Assembly: GCF_002797755.1 (NCBI RefSeq)
Contig: NZ_PGFI01000012.1
Span: 186,001-250,000, forward strand
Reading direction: 5' to 3'
DNA: 64,000 nt
Origin: Brevirhabdus pacifica
GTDB lineage: Bacteria > Pseudomonadota > Alphaproteobacteria > Rhodobacterales > Rhodobacteraceae
This document shows, piece after piece, positions 33,808 to 43,773 of the stretch. The stretch's first letter is position 1, and each line of letters opens with the position of its first letter. Made by a program: the position numbers and the translations under genes. Below the pieces are notes generated by a model. The model had not been told where the DNA came from, did no database searches, and worked only from the letters and a program-made list of their open reading frames with translations.

Positions 33808-34794
33808 ATGGCAGATGGCGCTATGGAATTGTCGGCGAAACCCACCGAGGAACTGTCGGTTCGCGAGGTTTTTGGCATCGATACGGACATGAAGGTGAAG
33901 GGGTTCGCGGATCGCACCGATCGCGTCCCGGAACTGGATTCGACCTACAAGTTCGATCCCGACACGACCCTGGCGATCCTGGCCGGCTTCAGCCACAACC
34001 GTCGCGTGATGATCCAGGGCTACCACGGCACGGGCAAGTCCACCCATATCGAACAGGTCGCCTCGCGGCTGAACTGGCCCTGCGTGCGCGTCAACCTCGA
34101 CAGCCACATCAGCCGGATCGACCTGATCGGCAAGGATGCGATCAAACTCAAGGACGGCAAGCAGGTCACCGAGTTCCAGGAAGGCATCCTTCCGTGGGCG
34201 CTGCGCACCCCCACTGCCATCGTTTTCGATGAATACGACGCCGGCCGCGCCGACGTGATGTTCGTCATCCAGCGGGTTCTGGAAGTGGACGGCAAGCTGA
34301 CGTTGCTGGACCAGAACAAGGTGATCACGCCCCACCCCTATTTCCGCATCTTCGCGACCGCGAACACCGTGGGCCTGGGCGACACCACCGGCCTTTACCA
34401 CGGCACCCAGCAGATCAACCAGGGTCAGATGGACCGCTGGTCGCTGGTCGCCACCCTGAACTACCTGAGCCATGACGCGGAAACCGCGATCGTGCTGGCC
34501 AAGAACCCCCATTACAACACCGCCGCCGGGCGCCGCACCATCGGTCAGATGGTGACCGTGGCCGACCTGACGCGCACCGCCTTCATGAACGGCGACCTGT
34601 CGACCGTCATGTCGCCGCGCACGGTGCTGGCATGGGCCCAGAACGCCGAGATCTTCCGCGACGTGGGCTATGCCTTCCGGGTCTCGTTCCTGAACAAGTG
34701 CGACGAGCTGGAGCGCCAGACCGTGGCCGAGTTCTATCAGCGCTGCTTTGACGAGGAACTGCCCGAAAGCGCCGCCTCGATGAGCCTGGGCTGA
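33808..34794 (+). CDS. cobS: Cobaltochelatase subunit CobS
   Basis: 328-residue AAA+ ATPase subunit of the aerobic (CobNST) cobaltochelatase, which drives cobalt insertion into hydrogenobyrinate a,c-diamide. Walker A is GYHGTGKST (71-79), Walker B IVFDEYD (138-144), with [10 protein letters not shown] as sensor 1. The start ATG at 33808 follows GAGGAA. cobT follows 83 bases downstream. cobN is not in the window. In some bacteria CobS/CobT-like pairs serve other roles, but the sequence pattern here is that of true CobS. Confidence 0.93.
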   Translation: MADGAMELSAKPTEELSVREVFGIDTDMKVKGFADRTDRVPELDSTYKFDPDTTLAILAGFSHNRRVMIQGYHGTGKSTHIEQVASRLNWPCVRVNLDSHISRIDLIGKDAIKLKDGKQVTEFQEGILPWALRTPTAIVFDEYDAGRADVMFVIQRVLEVDGKLTLLDQNKVITPHPYFRIFATANTVGLGDTTGLYHGTQQINQGQMDRWSLVATLNYLSHDAETAIVLAKNPHYNTAAGRRTIGQMVTVADLTRTAFMNGDLSTVMSPRTVLAWAQNAEIFRDVGYAFRVSFLNKCDELERQTVAEFYQRCFDEELPESAASMSLG

Positions 34795-34877
34795 AACCGG
34801 GCTGATCGCCGGGCGCGGCCAGCGTCGCGCCCTCTTTCCCCGCCACCCCGCCGCCCCCGGGCGCAGGAGGCCCGACC

Positions 34878-36752
34878 ATGAAGCAGTCTGACAACCCGGC
34901 CGATCCGTTCAAGAAGGCCCTTGCCGAGGCCACCAAGGTCATGGCGGACGACCCCGACCTCACGGTCTCCTACTCGGTCGACCCGCCCAGCCTGGTTAAC
35001 GACACGGTCCGCCTGCCCCAGGTCAGCCGCCGCATGAGCCGCGACGAGGTCATGCTGGCGCGCGGCACCGCCGACGCCTACGCCCTGCGCCACAAGTTCC
35101 ACGACGAGGCCACCCACAACCGCTACGTGCCCCGGGGCACGATGGCGCGCGACATCTACGAGGCGATGGAGACCGCCCGCTGCGAGGCGATGGGTGCCCG
35201 CGTCATGCCCGGCACCGCCGGCAACATCGACGCCAAGGTCGCCGACGAGGCCGCGCGCAAGGGTTATGCCCAGATCACCCAAGCCTCCGACGCGCCGCTG
35301 GCGGTTGCGGCGGGCTATCTGGTGCGCCACCTGGCCACCGGCCGCCCCCTGCCCCCCGGCGCCCAGAACGTGATGGAGTTGTGGCGCGGCTTCATCGAGG
35401 AACAGGCCGCCCCCACCCTCGAGAACCTAGACGAGGCGCTGAGCGATCAGCGCGCCTTCGCCCGCTTTGCCCGCCAGGTCATCGATGACCTTGGCTACGG
35501 CGACCAGCTGGGCGAGGATCCCGACGCCGCCGACGACGACCAGGAAGACGAGGGCCAGTCCGAGGAGGACGAGGACGACGCCGAGAGCAGCGGCCAGGAG
35601 AACCAGGAAGACGACGAACAGGACGCCGACGCCGCCCCCGAGCAAAGCCAGGATCAGCAGCAGGACGCCGCCCAAGCACAGCTGTCGATGGACGACAGTG
35701 ACCCCAGCGACGACGCCGAGGCCGCCGAACTTCCCGACGGCGAGGCCCCGATGGAGCCGCCCGCCCCCGCCCCGCCCAGCGAGGCGGATCCCCATTACCA
35801 GGTGTTCCACGCCGAGTTCGACGAGGAGATCCGCGCCGAGGATCTGGCCGAGCCCGCCGAGCTGGAGCGCCTGCGCGCCTATCTCGACCAGCAGCTCGAG
35901 CCGCTGAAAGGTTCGGTCTCGCGGCTGGCCAACAAGCTTCAGCGCCGGCTTCAGGCCCAGCAGAACCGCAGCTGGGAGTTCGATCTTGAGGAAGGCACGC
36001 TGGATGCGGGCCGTCTGGCGCGCGTGGTGGCCAACCCGACCACGCCCCTGTCGTTCAAGACCGAGCGCGACACCGAGTTCCGCGACACGGTGGTGACGCT
36101 GCTGCTGGACAACTCAGGCTCGATGCGGGGACGGCCGATCTCGATCGCGGCGATCTGCGCCGACGTGCTGGCCCGGACGCTGGAACGCTGTCAGGTCAAG
36201 GTCGAGATCCTGGGCTTTACCACCCGCGCCTGGAAAGGCGGCCAGAGCCGCGAGAAATGGCTGGCCGAGGGCCGCCCGCAGCAGCCCGGCCGCCTGAACG
36301 ACCTGCGCCACATCATCTACAAACGCGCCGACGCCCCCTGGCGCCGCGCCCGCCCCAACCTGGGCTTGATGATGAAGGAAGGTCTGCTGAAGGAAAACGT
36401 CGACGGCGAGGCGCTGGAATGGGCGCACCGCCGCATGGTCGGTCGCCCCGAGGCGCGCAAGATCCTGATGGTGATCTCGGACGGGGCGCCGGTGGATGAC
36501 AGCACCCTCTCGGTCAACCCCGCAAACTATCTGGAAAAGCACCTGCGCGACGTGATCGCGATGGTCGAAAAGCGCAAGGCGGTCGAACTGATCGCCATCG
36601 GTATCGGTCACGACGTGACCCGCTATTACGGCAAGGCGGTCACGATCACCGATGTCGAACAGCTTGCCGGCGCGATGACCGAGCAGCTGGCCTCGCTTTT
36701 TGATCGCGACCCGCGCGGCAAGGCCCGGCTTAAGGGCATCCGCAACGCCTGA
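34878..36752 (+). CDS. cobT: Cobaltochelatase subunit CobT
   Basis: 624-residue partner of CobS. The N-terminal region is helical. A strongly acidic, Gln-rich low-complexity stretch covers about 212-290. The C-terminal von Willebrand A domain has a MIDAS motif DNSGS (411-415), with [14 protein letters not shown] later and the tail [16 protein letters not shown]. The acidic stretch resembles that of BchD/CobT proteins, which sits between the ATPase-interacting and VWA parts. Good RBS AGGAGG upstream. A hairpin follows at 36759. Confidence 0.93.
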   Translation: MKQSDNPADPFKKALAEATKVMADDPDLTVSYSVDPPSLVNDTVRLPQVSRRMSRDEVMLARGTADAYALRHKFHDEATHNRYVPRGTMARDIYEAMETARCEAMGARVMPGTAGNIDAKVADEAARKGYAQITQASDAPLAVAAGYLVRHLATGRPLPPGAQNVMELWRGFIEEQAAPTLENLDEALSDQRAFARFARQVIDDLGYGDQLGEDPDAADDDQEDEGQSEEDEDDAESSGQENQEDDEQDADAAPEQSQDQQQDAAQAQLSMDDSDPSDDAEAAELPDGEAPMEPPAPAPPSEADPHYQVFHAEFDEEIRAEDLAEPAELERLRAYLDQQLEPLKGSVSRLANKLQRRLQAQQNRSWEFDLEEGTLDAGRLARVVANPTTPLSFKTERDTEFRDTVVTLLLDNSGSMRGRPISIAAICADVLARTLERCQVKVEILGFTTRAWKGGQSREKWLAEGRPQQPGRLNDLRHIIYKRADAPWRRARPNLGLMMKEGLLKENVDGEALEWAHRRMVGRPEARKILMVISDGAPVDDSTLSVNPANYLEKHLRDVIAMVEKRKAVELIAIGIGHDVTRYYGKAVTITDVEQLAGAMTEQLASLFDRDPRGKARLKGIRNA

Positions 36753-36758
36753 CCGGTC

Positions 36759-36785
36759 GCGCCGCGCCCCCGGCGGGCGCGGCGC
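36759..36785 (+). terminator. Strong hairpin between cobT and the aminopeptidase
   Basis: An 11-base perfect stem (GCGCCGCGCCC and GGGCGCGGCGC) with a 5-base loop begins 7 bases after the cobT stop. It lacks a T run, so it is more likely a 3' end stabiliser or a Rho-aided stop than an intrinsic terminator. Confidence 0.5.
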
Positions 36786-36831
36786 CGTCCCACTTTCCCC
36801 ACCCGCTCCAATTCCAGACAGGAGAGTCCGC

Positions 36832-38646
36832 GTGTTCCAGCAGTTCGAGGTCACTTCGACACCCGCCAACGGTCCGGCCCGGCTGGCCCGGCTTCAGGCG
36901 ACGCTGGCCGACCAGGGGCTGGACGGCTTCCTTGTGCCCAAGGCCGACGCCCACCAGGGCGAATACGTCGCCCCCCGGGACGAGCGGCTGGCGTGGTTGA
37001 CGGGCTTCACCGGCTCCGCGGGGTTCGCCATCGTGCTGCGCGACCGCGCGGGCGTCTTTGTAGACGGGCGCTACCGGCTTCAGGTCCGCGCTCAGGTGGC
37101 CCTGTCGCATTTCACCCCAGTCGACTGGCCCGAGGTGCAGCCCGCCGCCTGGCTGCGCGAAGCACTGCCCGAGGGCGGCACCATCGGTTTCGATCCCTGG
37201 CTCCACACGATGGGCGAGATCGCGCGGCTGAGGCAGGGGCTGGAAGGATCGGGCATCCTGCTGCGGGCGCTGGACGCCAACCCGATTGACGGTATGTGGG
37301 AGGATCAGCCCGCGCCCCCCGCCGCCGCCGCCCGCGCCCACCCCATCGAACTGGCGGGCCTGTCGCACGAGGAAAAGCGCGCCGATTGCGCCCGCGCCCT
37401 TTCGGACGGAGGCGCCCGCGCCGCCGTTCTGACCCAGCCCGACAGCATCGCCTGGCTGCTGAACATTCGCGGCGGTGACATCCCCCGCGTGCCGGTGATG
37501 CATGGCTTTGCCATCCTGCACCAGGATGGCGCGGTCGACCTCTTCGCGGCGCCGGCCAAGCTGGTGGGGCTGGAAGAGCATCTTGGCAAGCAGGTCCGCA
37601 TTGCCCCGCCCGAGGATTTCGCGCCCGCCCTCAAGGCGCTTGAGGGGCCGGTCCGCCTTGATCCGGCCACCGCCCCCGTTGCCGTCGGAACCCTGCTTGA
37701 GGCCGCCGGCATCACCGTGGTCGAGGGGGCAGACCCCTGCGCCCTGCCCAAGGCGCGCAAGAACGCGGTCGAGCTTGAGGGCGCCCGCGCCGCCCACCAG
37801 CGCGACGGCGTCGCCATGGTCCGTTTCCTGGCCTGGCTGGACCGCAACACCCGCGAGGAGGCCGCCGCCCCGCTGACAGAGATCGACGTGATCCAACGGC
37901 TGGAGGGGTTTCGCGCCGAAAGCGGAGAACTGCGCGACATCTCGTTCGAGACCATCGCCGGCACCGGCCCCAACGGCGCCATCGTGCATTACCGGGTGAC
38001 GACCGACAGCAACCGCCCCCTGGAACGCGACAACCTGCTTCTGGTCGACTCGGGCGGGCAATATGCCGACGGCACCACCGACATCACCCGCACCGTCGCC
38101 ATCGGCCAGCCCTCGGGCGAACATCGGCGCCTTTTCACGCTGGTCCTCAAGGGGATGATAAACCTGTCGCGCGCGCGCTGGCCCGAGGGGCTGGCGGGGC
38201 GCGACCTCGATGCGCTGGCCCGCATCGCGCTGTGGCGCGCGGGCATGGATTACGGGCATGGCACCGGCCATGGCGTCGGCTCCTACCTGTCGGTGCACGA
38301 GGGGCCGCAGCGCCTGGCGCGCACCGGCGAGGTGGCCCTGGTCCCGGGCATGATCCTGTCGAACGAGCCGGGCTATTACCGCGAGGGGGCCTTCGGCATC
38401 CGTATCGAGAACCTGGTCGTGGTGCGTGCGGCGGGCCCTGTGCCCGGCGGCGACGCCCGGGCAATGCTGGAATTCGAGACGCTGACCCTGGCGCCGATCG
38501 ACCGTGCCCTGGTCGATCCCGACCTGCTGGACACCGAGGAACGCGCCTGGCTTGACGCCTATCACGCCGAGGTGGCGCGCGTTCTGCTGCCCCGGCTGGA
38601 CGAAAGCGACGCCGCCTGGCTGCGTGCCGCCACCGCGCCGATCTGA
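36832..38646 (+). CDS. pepP: Xaa-Pro aminopeptidase P-type M24 peptidase
   Basis: 604 residues from a GTG at 36832, with AGGAGAG upstream; an open frame further upstream would overlap cobT and has no conserved content. Three-domain M24B layout: two creatinase-like N-terminal domains (FLVPKADAHQGEYV, LLNIRGGDIPRVPVMHG) and a C-terminal pita-bread domain. Metal ligands are recognisable in LLVDSGGQYADGTTDITRT, GTGHGVG, NEPGYYREGAFGIRIENL and FETLTLAPID. It cleaves Xaa-Pro at peptide N-termini. Length and layout match the large eukaryote-like aminopeptidase P rather than E. coli PepP. Confidence 0.9.
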   Translation: MFQQFEVTSTPANGPARLARLQATLADQGLDGFLVPKADAHQGEYVAPRDERLAWLTGFTGSAGFAIVLRDRAGVFVDGRYRLQVRAQVALSHFTPVDWPEVQPAAWLREALPEGGTIGFDPWLHTMGEIARLRQGLEGSGILLRALDANPIDGMWEDQPAPPAAAARAHPIELAGLSHEEKRADCARALSDGGARAAVLTQPDSIAWLLNIRGGDIPRVPVMHGFAILHQDGAVDLFAAPAKLVGLEEHLGKQVRIAPPEDFAPALKALEGPVRLDPATAPVAVGTLLEAAGITVVEGADPCALPKARKNAVELEGARAAHQRDGVAMVRFLAWLDRNTREEAAAPLTEIDVIQRLEGFRAESGELRDISFETIAGTGPNGAIVHYRVTTDSNRPLERDNLLLVDSGGQYADGTTDITRTVAIGQPSGEHRRLFTLVLKGMINLSRARWPEGLAGRDLDALARIALWRAGMDYGHGTGHGVGSYLSVHEGPQRLARTGEVALVPGMILSNEPGYYREGAFGIRIENLVVVRAAGPVPGGDARAMLEFETLTLAPIDRALVDPDLLDTEERAWLDAYHAEVARVLLPRLDESDAAWLRAATAPI

Positions 38647-38726
38647 CGCGGAAATGATCCTTTGACGCGGCCCGCTTAGTCGCTAGTCTGCGCCCTCTGG
38701 CTGAGAATTGAGGGAGCATCTGGCGC

Positions 38727-39068
38727 ATGGAAAACGTGAGCGTTCACAAGGCATCCGGCAAATGGGTGGTTCGCGCCGGCGGCGCCGTGATCGGGGAAAG
38801 CAAGAATGCGCTGGAACTGGTCGAGGGCGACTATCCCCCCGTCATTTACTTCCCGCGCGAGGATATCGCGATGGCCTTCCTCGACCCGTCGGATACGCGC
38901 ACGACCTGCCCCCGCAAGGGCGAGGCGAAGTATTTCTCGATCCAGACCAAAAGCGCGCTGATCAAGGACGCGGCCTGGTCCTACGAGGAGCCGCTGGACC
39001 AAGTGTCCCCGATCAAGGGGCATCTGGCCTTCTACAAGAGTGACAAGATCGCGGTCGAACAACTGTGA
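38727..39068 (+). CDS. DUF427 domain protein
   Basis: 113 residues, ATG at 38727 with GAGGGAG upstream. DUF427 is recognised by VVRAGGAVIGESKNALEL, PPVIYFPREDIAMAFL, TTCPRKGEAKYFSI and the closing KGHLAFYKSDKIAVEQL. It is a small single-domain beta protein. The biochemical function is unknown in the family. Convergent with the ClC channel gene, with 17 bases between stops. Confidence 0.9.
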   Translation: MENVSVHKASGKWVVRAGGAVIGESKNALELVEGDYPPVIYFPREDIAMAFLDPSDTRTTCPRKGEAKYFSIQTKSALIKDAAWSYEEPLDQVSPIKGHLAFYKSDKIAVEQL

Positions 39069-39085
39069 CCGCGCGCGGCTGAAGC

Positions 39086-40771
39086 CTAGCCGTGCTCCTC
39101 GGCGGCGGTGGCCGCGAGGGCGCGGTTGTAGGCCTTCAGCGCATCGACCTGGAAAAGCGCGCCCCAAAGCTCGGGCGGGCTGTCCTCGCCCCCCAGGGTC
39201 ACGACGGGGATGAACGTCAGGTTTGCCCTTTCGAACATCGGCATCGCTGCTTCCAGGGTCGAGTTGGCGTCGACATAGACCCCCTCCTCGACCAGGTCCC
39301 AGCAATCCTCCTCGGCGGCCGAACCGGCACCGCCCACGGGCCGCATCACCTTCGCGACGCTGAACATGGAGAGCAGATAGGCCTGGGGTCCGGCGGCCAG
39401 GTGAACATTGCGCCGCTCAAGCTGGGTCAGGAAGAAGGACCGGTCCACCGCCCGGCTTGCCAGCGCCGTCGAGGTCGAGACCGCCACCATCACCGCCAGA
39501 CCCGTCTGCCAGTCGCCCGTCAGCTCGAACACGATCAGCGTGGTCGAGATGGGCGCGCCCAGAACCGCCGCCGCGACCGCCCCCATCCCCGCCAGCGCAT
39601 AAAGCGTCTCGGATCCTGAAACGGCCGGGAAGATCCCCGTTGCCACCTGCCCGAAGGCCAACCCCGTCAGCGCCCCCAGCATCAGCGAGGGCGAGAAGAT
39701 GCCGCCGCCCATCCGTCCGCCCATGGTGATCGCGACCGCAGCCACCTTGAGGACGGCGAAAACCACGGCCTCCTGAAACAGGAACCGGCCCGTCAGCGCC
39801 GCCGAGGTCGTTTCGTATCCGACGCCGATGATCCGGGGAAAGCCGATCGCCATCAGGCCCAGCAAGGCGCCCGCCACCGCCGGGCGGATCCAGTTGGGAA
39901 GGCCCGTCACCTCCTGGATCCGGTCGCCCGTCGCATCGGCCCAGAAGATCGAGCGCATGAGCACGACCGCCAGCAAGCCGCAGACCAGCCCGAGGATCAG
40001 GAAGGCCGGAAGCTCGACGTAGAATTCCAGCGCCGTGGCGGTCGACAGGGTGAATTCAGTCACGTCGCCGAAGGCCAGGCGGTTGACCACCGTGCCCGCG
40101 ACCGAGGCGATGACAATGGGGGCGAAGGCATGCACGGCAAAGTGGCGCAGCACCACTTCCAGCGCGAAAAGCGCCCCCGCGATCGGCGCGTTGAACGAGG
40201 CCGAGACCGCGGCCGCCACCGCGCACCCCATCAGGTCGCGCCCGGTGATCCCGTCGGCGCGGATGCGGTCCGACACCCAGGACGAGATGACGCCGGCGAT
40301 ATGCACCACCGGCCCCTCGCGCCCCGTGGAGCCGCCCGAGGAGAGGGTCAGCAGCGACGCCAGCGCCGAGGCGATCCCCGCCTTGCCCCGCAGCCGGCCG
40401 TCGTACATGGCCGCCCCTTCGATCACGTCGGCCACGCCCTGCACCCGCCCGGTGTTCGAGAAAAAGCGCATCATCAGCCCGACGGTCAGCCCGCCCAGGA
40501 TCGGCACGATCAGCACCAGCCACCAGGGCAAGGTGCCGGCGGCGGCGGCCCGTTCGACATCCTGGACCCGGTAGAACAAGCTTTGCAGGAACGAGATGCC
40601 GTGCCGGAACCCCACGGCGACGGCCCCGCCGACGATGCCGATCAGCAGCGCGATGAACCAGAACTGCATGCGGCCCGGCCCGTGACACCGCATCAGCGTC
40701 CAGCCGTCGCGCAGGTTCTGCGCCACATCCTCGATTGCGGTAAGAAGGGCATTGCGACCGAAATCTGCCAA
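39086..40771 (-). CDS. ClC-family chloride channel/transporter with CBS region
   Basis: 561-residue membrane protein of the ClC family. Chloride-path motifs are visible: GGSTGREGPVVH (about 146-157), which includes the gating glutamate E152, and GGGIFSPSL in the second half. About ten or more membrane helices are followed by a C-terminal cytoplasmic CBS-like region (KVMRPVGG and DANSTLEAAMPMFERANLTFIPVV). The start is a TTG at 40769-40771 with GGAGGG eight bases upstream; an ATG at residue 27 is the alternative. Channel or H+/Cl- exchanger cannot be decided by eye. Confidence 0.88.
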   Translation of the reverse strand: MADFGRNALLTAIEDVAQNLRDGWTLMRCHGPGRMQFWFIALLIGIVGGAVAVGFRHGISFLQSLFYRVQDVERAAAAGTLPWWLVLIVPILGGLTVGLMMRFFSNTGRVQGVADVIEGAAMYDGRLRGKAGIASALASLLTLSSGGSTGREGPVVHIAGVISSWVSDRIRADGITGRDLMGCAVAAAVSASFNAPIAGALFALEVVLRHFAVHAFAPIVIASVAGTVVNRLAFGDVTEFTLSTATALEFYVELPAFLILGLVCGLLAVVLMRSIFWADATGDRIQEVTGLPNWIRPAVAGALLGLMAIGFPRIIGVGYETTSAALTGRFLFQEAVVFAVLKVAAVAITMGGRMGGGIFSPSLMLGALTGLAFGQVATGIFPAVSGSETLYALAGMGAVAAAVLGAPISTTLIVFELTGDWQTGLAVMVAVSTSTALASRAVDRSFFLTQLERRNVHLAAGPQAYLLSMFSVAKVMRPVGGAGSAAEEDCWDLVEEGVYVDANSTLEAAMPMFERANLTFIPVVTLGGEDSPPELWGALFQVDALKAYNRALAATAAEEHG

Positions 40772-41020
40772 GCGCCGGCCCTCCGTCCTGCCGGAGGAAA
40801 ATTCCCGAACCCGGGCGCCCCGGTCCGCCCTGGCCGACTGTGACCCGCCCGGGCGCGTGGCCGCGCCCCGGGTCGCAGTCGAAGCTTTAGAACATGGGCG
40901 CCCGGGCCGAAAGAGGCACGGCGCACAAGGAGTTCAGATCGCAGGATAAATGTCACGCAAACCGGGGCCGCGCGCCAAGGGCCTGCCAGCGATGGTCCGG
41001 TGAGGGTTAATGGCGCCGGT

Positions 41021-42751
41021 TCAGGCCCGCAAGAGGGCGCGCGCCGCGTCGCGGGCCGCCTCGGTCACGGTGTCGCCGGCCAGCATCCGCGCGATCTCGT
41101 CGACCCGCGTTTCGGGGGCCAGCGGCACGACGGTCGAGGTCGTGACCTCGTCCGCGACGGTCTTTTCGACCCGCCAATGATGCGCCCCCAGCGCCGCCAC
41201 CTGGGGCGAATGGGTGACAACCAGCACCTGCGCGTCCTGCGACAGCGCCGCCAGGCGGCGGCCCACCGCGTCGGCGGTGGCCCCGCCGACCCCGCGGTCG
41301 ATCTCGTCGAAGATCATCGTCAGGCCAGAGACACCCGTGGTCAGGCAGACCTTCAGCGCCAAGAGAAAACGGCTGAGTTCCCCGCCCGAGGCGATGCGGT
41401 TCAGCGGCCCGGCGGGGGCGCCCGGGTTTGTCGCGACCGAGAATGTCACCAGATCGCGCCCCTCGGGACCGGGCTCATCCTCGGTAATCTCGGTGGCGAA
41501 AAGCGCGCGCTCCATCTTCAGCGGCGCCAACTCGGCGGCCATGGCGGCGTCCAGCGTCGCGGCAGCGCTGCGCCGGGCCTTTCCCAGGGTCGCGGCGGCG
41601 GCGTCGTAGGCCTGGCGCGCCTCGTCCAGCGCGGCGCGCAGTCGCTCCAGGTCCGCGCCGCCCGCATCGAGGGCGGCCAGGCGCTGGCGCAGGGTTTCGG
41701 CGAAATCGCCAAGCTGATCGGGGGTCACGTCATGCTTGCGGGCCAGGCCGCGCAGGGCGAAAAGGCGTTCCTCCACCCGCTCAAGCTCCTGATCGTCGAA
41801 CGAAAGATCACGCAGGGCGTCCTTGACCCCCTGCTGCGCCTCGCCCAGCTCTGCCAGAAGTCGGCCAAGCGCCTCGATCGGTGCGTCGAGGGTCATGGCG
41901 GGATCCCCCGCCCCCTCTGCCCCATCATCAGCCGAGGCGTCGGGGCCGCCATCGGCGCCCTTGTCGGCGCTGGCCGCCGCGCGGGATTGGGCCCCCTCCA
42001 GCCAGCGCAGCGCGTCCAGAACCACCGTCTCGACCCCGTCCGAACCCAGCGCATGGTGGGCACGCACGACATCCTCGCGGATGCGGCCGGCGGCCTGCAT
42101 CCGGCGGCGGGCGGTGTCGAGCTCGGCATCCTCGCCCGGCTGCGGGTCCAGCTTGTCCAGCTCCTCGACCGCGTGGCGCAGGTAATCCTCTTCCTGGCGC
42201 AGGGCGGCGATGGCCTTCTCGGCAGCCTCCAGCGCCTCGCGCGCGCTGGCCAGGCCGCGCCACGCCTTGCGGGTGGCGCCGACCATCTCTTCAAGATCGC
42301 CGAACTGGTCCAGCAGGCGGCGGTGCCCGCGCGGGTTCAGCAGGCCACGGTCGTCATGCTGACCATGAAGCTCGACCAGCGTTTCCGACAGGCGGCGCAG
42401 GACCTCGCCGCTGGTGCGGCGGTCGTTGACCCAGGCGGTCTTGCGCCCGTCGCGCCCGTTGACCCGGCGCAGGATCAACTCGGGCTCCTCGTCGGGCAGG
42501 CCCGCCTCAGCCAGGATTTCCCGGGCGGCATGGCCCGGCGGCAGGTCAAAGACTGCCACCACCTCGCCCTGCTGGGCACCCTGACGGACCAGCTCGGCCC
42601 TGCCCCGCCAGCCCAGCACGAAGCCCAGGCAATCCAGCAGGATCGACTTGCCGGCGCCGGTCTCGCCGGTCAGCACGTTCAGCCCTGGCTGAAACGCAAG
42701 TTCCAGCCGGTCGATGATAAGCATGTCGTGGATGTCGAGGCTGCGCAGCAT
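41021..42751 (-). CDS. recN: DNA repair protein RecN
   Basis: 576 residues from the ATG at 42749-42751. SMC-like repair ATPase: N-terminal Walker [15 protein letters not shown], a long coiled coil, then the signature [17 protein letters not shown] and Walker [14 protein letters not shown] with VTHSPQVA. The coiled coil is interrupted near residues 257-283 by an Ala/Asp/Gly-rich acidic segment ([10 protein letters not shown] and following). RecN acts at double-strand breaks. It is the end of the minus-strand run, 34 bases after bamD. Confidence 0.95.
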   Translation of the reverse strand: MLRSLDIHDMLIIDRLELAFQPGLNVLTGETGAGKSILLDCLGFVLGWRGRAELVRQGAQQGEVVAVFDLPPGHAAREILAEAGLPDEEPELILRRVNGRDGRKTAWVNDRRTSGEVLRRLSETLVELHGQHDDRGLLNPRGHRRLLDQFGDLEEMVGATRKAWRGLASAREALEAAEKAIAALRQEEDYLRHAVEELDKLDPQPGEDAELDTARRRMQAAGRIREDVVRAHHALGSDGVETVVLDALRWLEGAQSRAAASADKGADGGPDASADDGAEGAGDPAMTLDAPIEALGRLLAELGEAQQGVKDALRDLSFDDQELERVEERLFALRGLARKHDVTPDQLGDFAETLRQRLAALDAGGADLERLRAALDEARQAYDAAAATLGKARRSAAATLDAAMAAELAPLKMERALFATEITEDEPGPEGRDLVTFSVATNPGAPAGPLNRIASGGELSRFLLALKVCLTTGVSGLTMIFDEIDRGVGGATADAVGRRLAALSQDAQVLVVTHSPQVAALGAHHWRVEKTVADEVTTSTVVPLAPETRVDEIARMLAGDTVTEAARDAARALLRA

Positions 42752-42785
42752 CGATCGGGTTTCCGTCCCTTTGCCTAAGGCAGGA

Positions 42786-43652
42786 TCAGAGCCATTCGCC
42801 CCGGACCACCTGCCGGTAGATCGCGGACAGCCAGTTGTCACCGATGGACTGGGGCTTCAGTCCCCGCCCGGTCAGCAGGCGATAGCTATCCTCGTACCAT
42901 TCGGTGGACTTGAAGTTGTGGCCCAGGATGGCGCCGGCGGTCTGCGCCTCGGCATCCAGCCCCAGCGACAGGTAGGCCTCGACCAGGCGGTGCAGCGCCT
43001 CGGCGGTCTGGGTCGTTGTCTGGAACTCCTCGACCACCACGCGGAAGCGGTTGATGGCGGCGGCGTAGTGGCCACGCTTGAGGTAGTAGCGACCGATCTC
43101 CATCTCCTTGGCGGCGAGATGGTCGAAGGCCAGGTCGAATTTCAGGATGGCCGAGCGGGCATATTCGCTGTCGGGATAACGCTCGATCACCGTGCGCAGG
43201 GCCTGGAGGGCCTGGAAGGTCAGCCCCTGGTCGCGCCCGACCTCGTCGATCTGGTCATAATAGCTGAGCGCCAGGAGGTACTGGGCATAGGCCGCGTCCT
43301 CGTCGGCGGGATAGAACTCGATATAGCGCTGCGCCGAGGCGCGGCTGTTCTCGTAGTCCTTGTCCTGATGATAGGCGAAGGCCTGCATGATGATCGCGCG
43401 CTTGGCCAGCTCGGAATAGGGATACAGCCGCTCGACCTCGGCGAAGGTGGTGGCCGCGCGGTCGGGCTCGGACGAGGAAAGCTGGAACTCTGCCTTCTCG
43501 AACAGGGCTTCGGGCGTCAGCGCCTCATCGCTCGCCTCGGGGGCCGTGGCAAAGAGATCGCCCAGACCCAGGCCGCCGCTGTCGCCACAGCCGGCAAGCG
43601 CCAGGACCGAGACAAGAGTGACAGCCGAAGAAACCCGCCTGACCAGAGCCAT
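42786..43652 (-). CDS. bamD: Outer membrane assembly lipoprotein BamD
   Basis: 288 residues from the ATG at 43650-43652. Lipoprotein signal with lipobox ALAGC (C near residue 22), then a Gly/Leu linker and five TPR-like repeats (ALFEKAEFQLSSSEPDRAA, ERLYPYSELAKRAI, RYIEFYPADEDAAYAQYLLA, VIERYPDSEYARSA). This is the essential partner of BamA in outer-membrane protein insertion. An upstream TTG adds three residues and is less likely. Position between lpxC and recN is conserved in the group. Confidence 0.95.
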   Translation of the reverse strand: MALVRRVSSAVTLVSVLALAGCGDSGGLGLGDLFATAPEASDEALTPEALFEKAEFQLSSSEPDRAATTFAEVERLYPYSELAKRAIIMQAFAYHQDKDYENSRASAQRYIEFYPADEDAAYAQYLLALSYYDQIDEVGRDQGLTFQALQALRTVIERYPDSEYARSAILKFDLAFDHLAAKEMEIGRYYLKRGHYAAAINRFRVVVEEFQTTTQTAEALHRLVEAYLSLGLDAEAQTAGAILGHNFKSTEWYEDSYRLLTGRGLKPQSIGDNWLSAIYRQVVRGEWL

Positions 43653-43773
43653 ATGCTGCAAACCTCACCCACGATTGCGCCGAACCCATTGGCCCGCTTT
43701 GCTGAGAATTTCCTAACACAGAAAAACGGGGGGCAAAACGCCTTTGGGGCGGTTTATGCCGTGGCCCGATCGG

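Noticed and set aside
35520-35790. Possible tandem repeat in cobT
   Set aside because: It is an acidic low-complexity linker normal for CobT/BchD-type proteins, without a regular repeat unit.
36700-36831. Extended start of the M24 aminopeptidase inside cobT
   Set aside because: Overlaps the cobT end and a strong hairpin; the GTG at 36832 has a good ribosome binding site and begins the conserved region.
43653-43773. Terminator-like GGCGTTTTGCC with T run after lpxC
   Set aside because: The stem is only three to four pairs, too weak to list as a feature.
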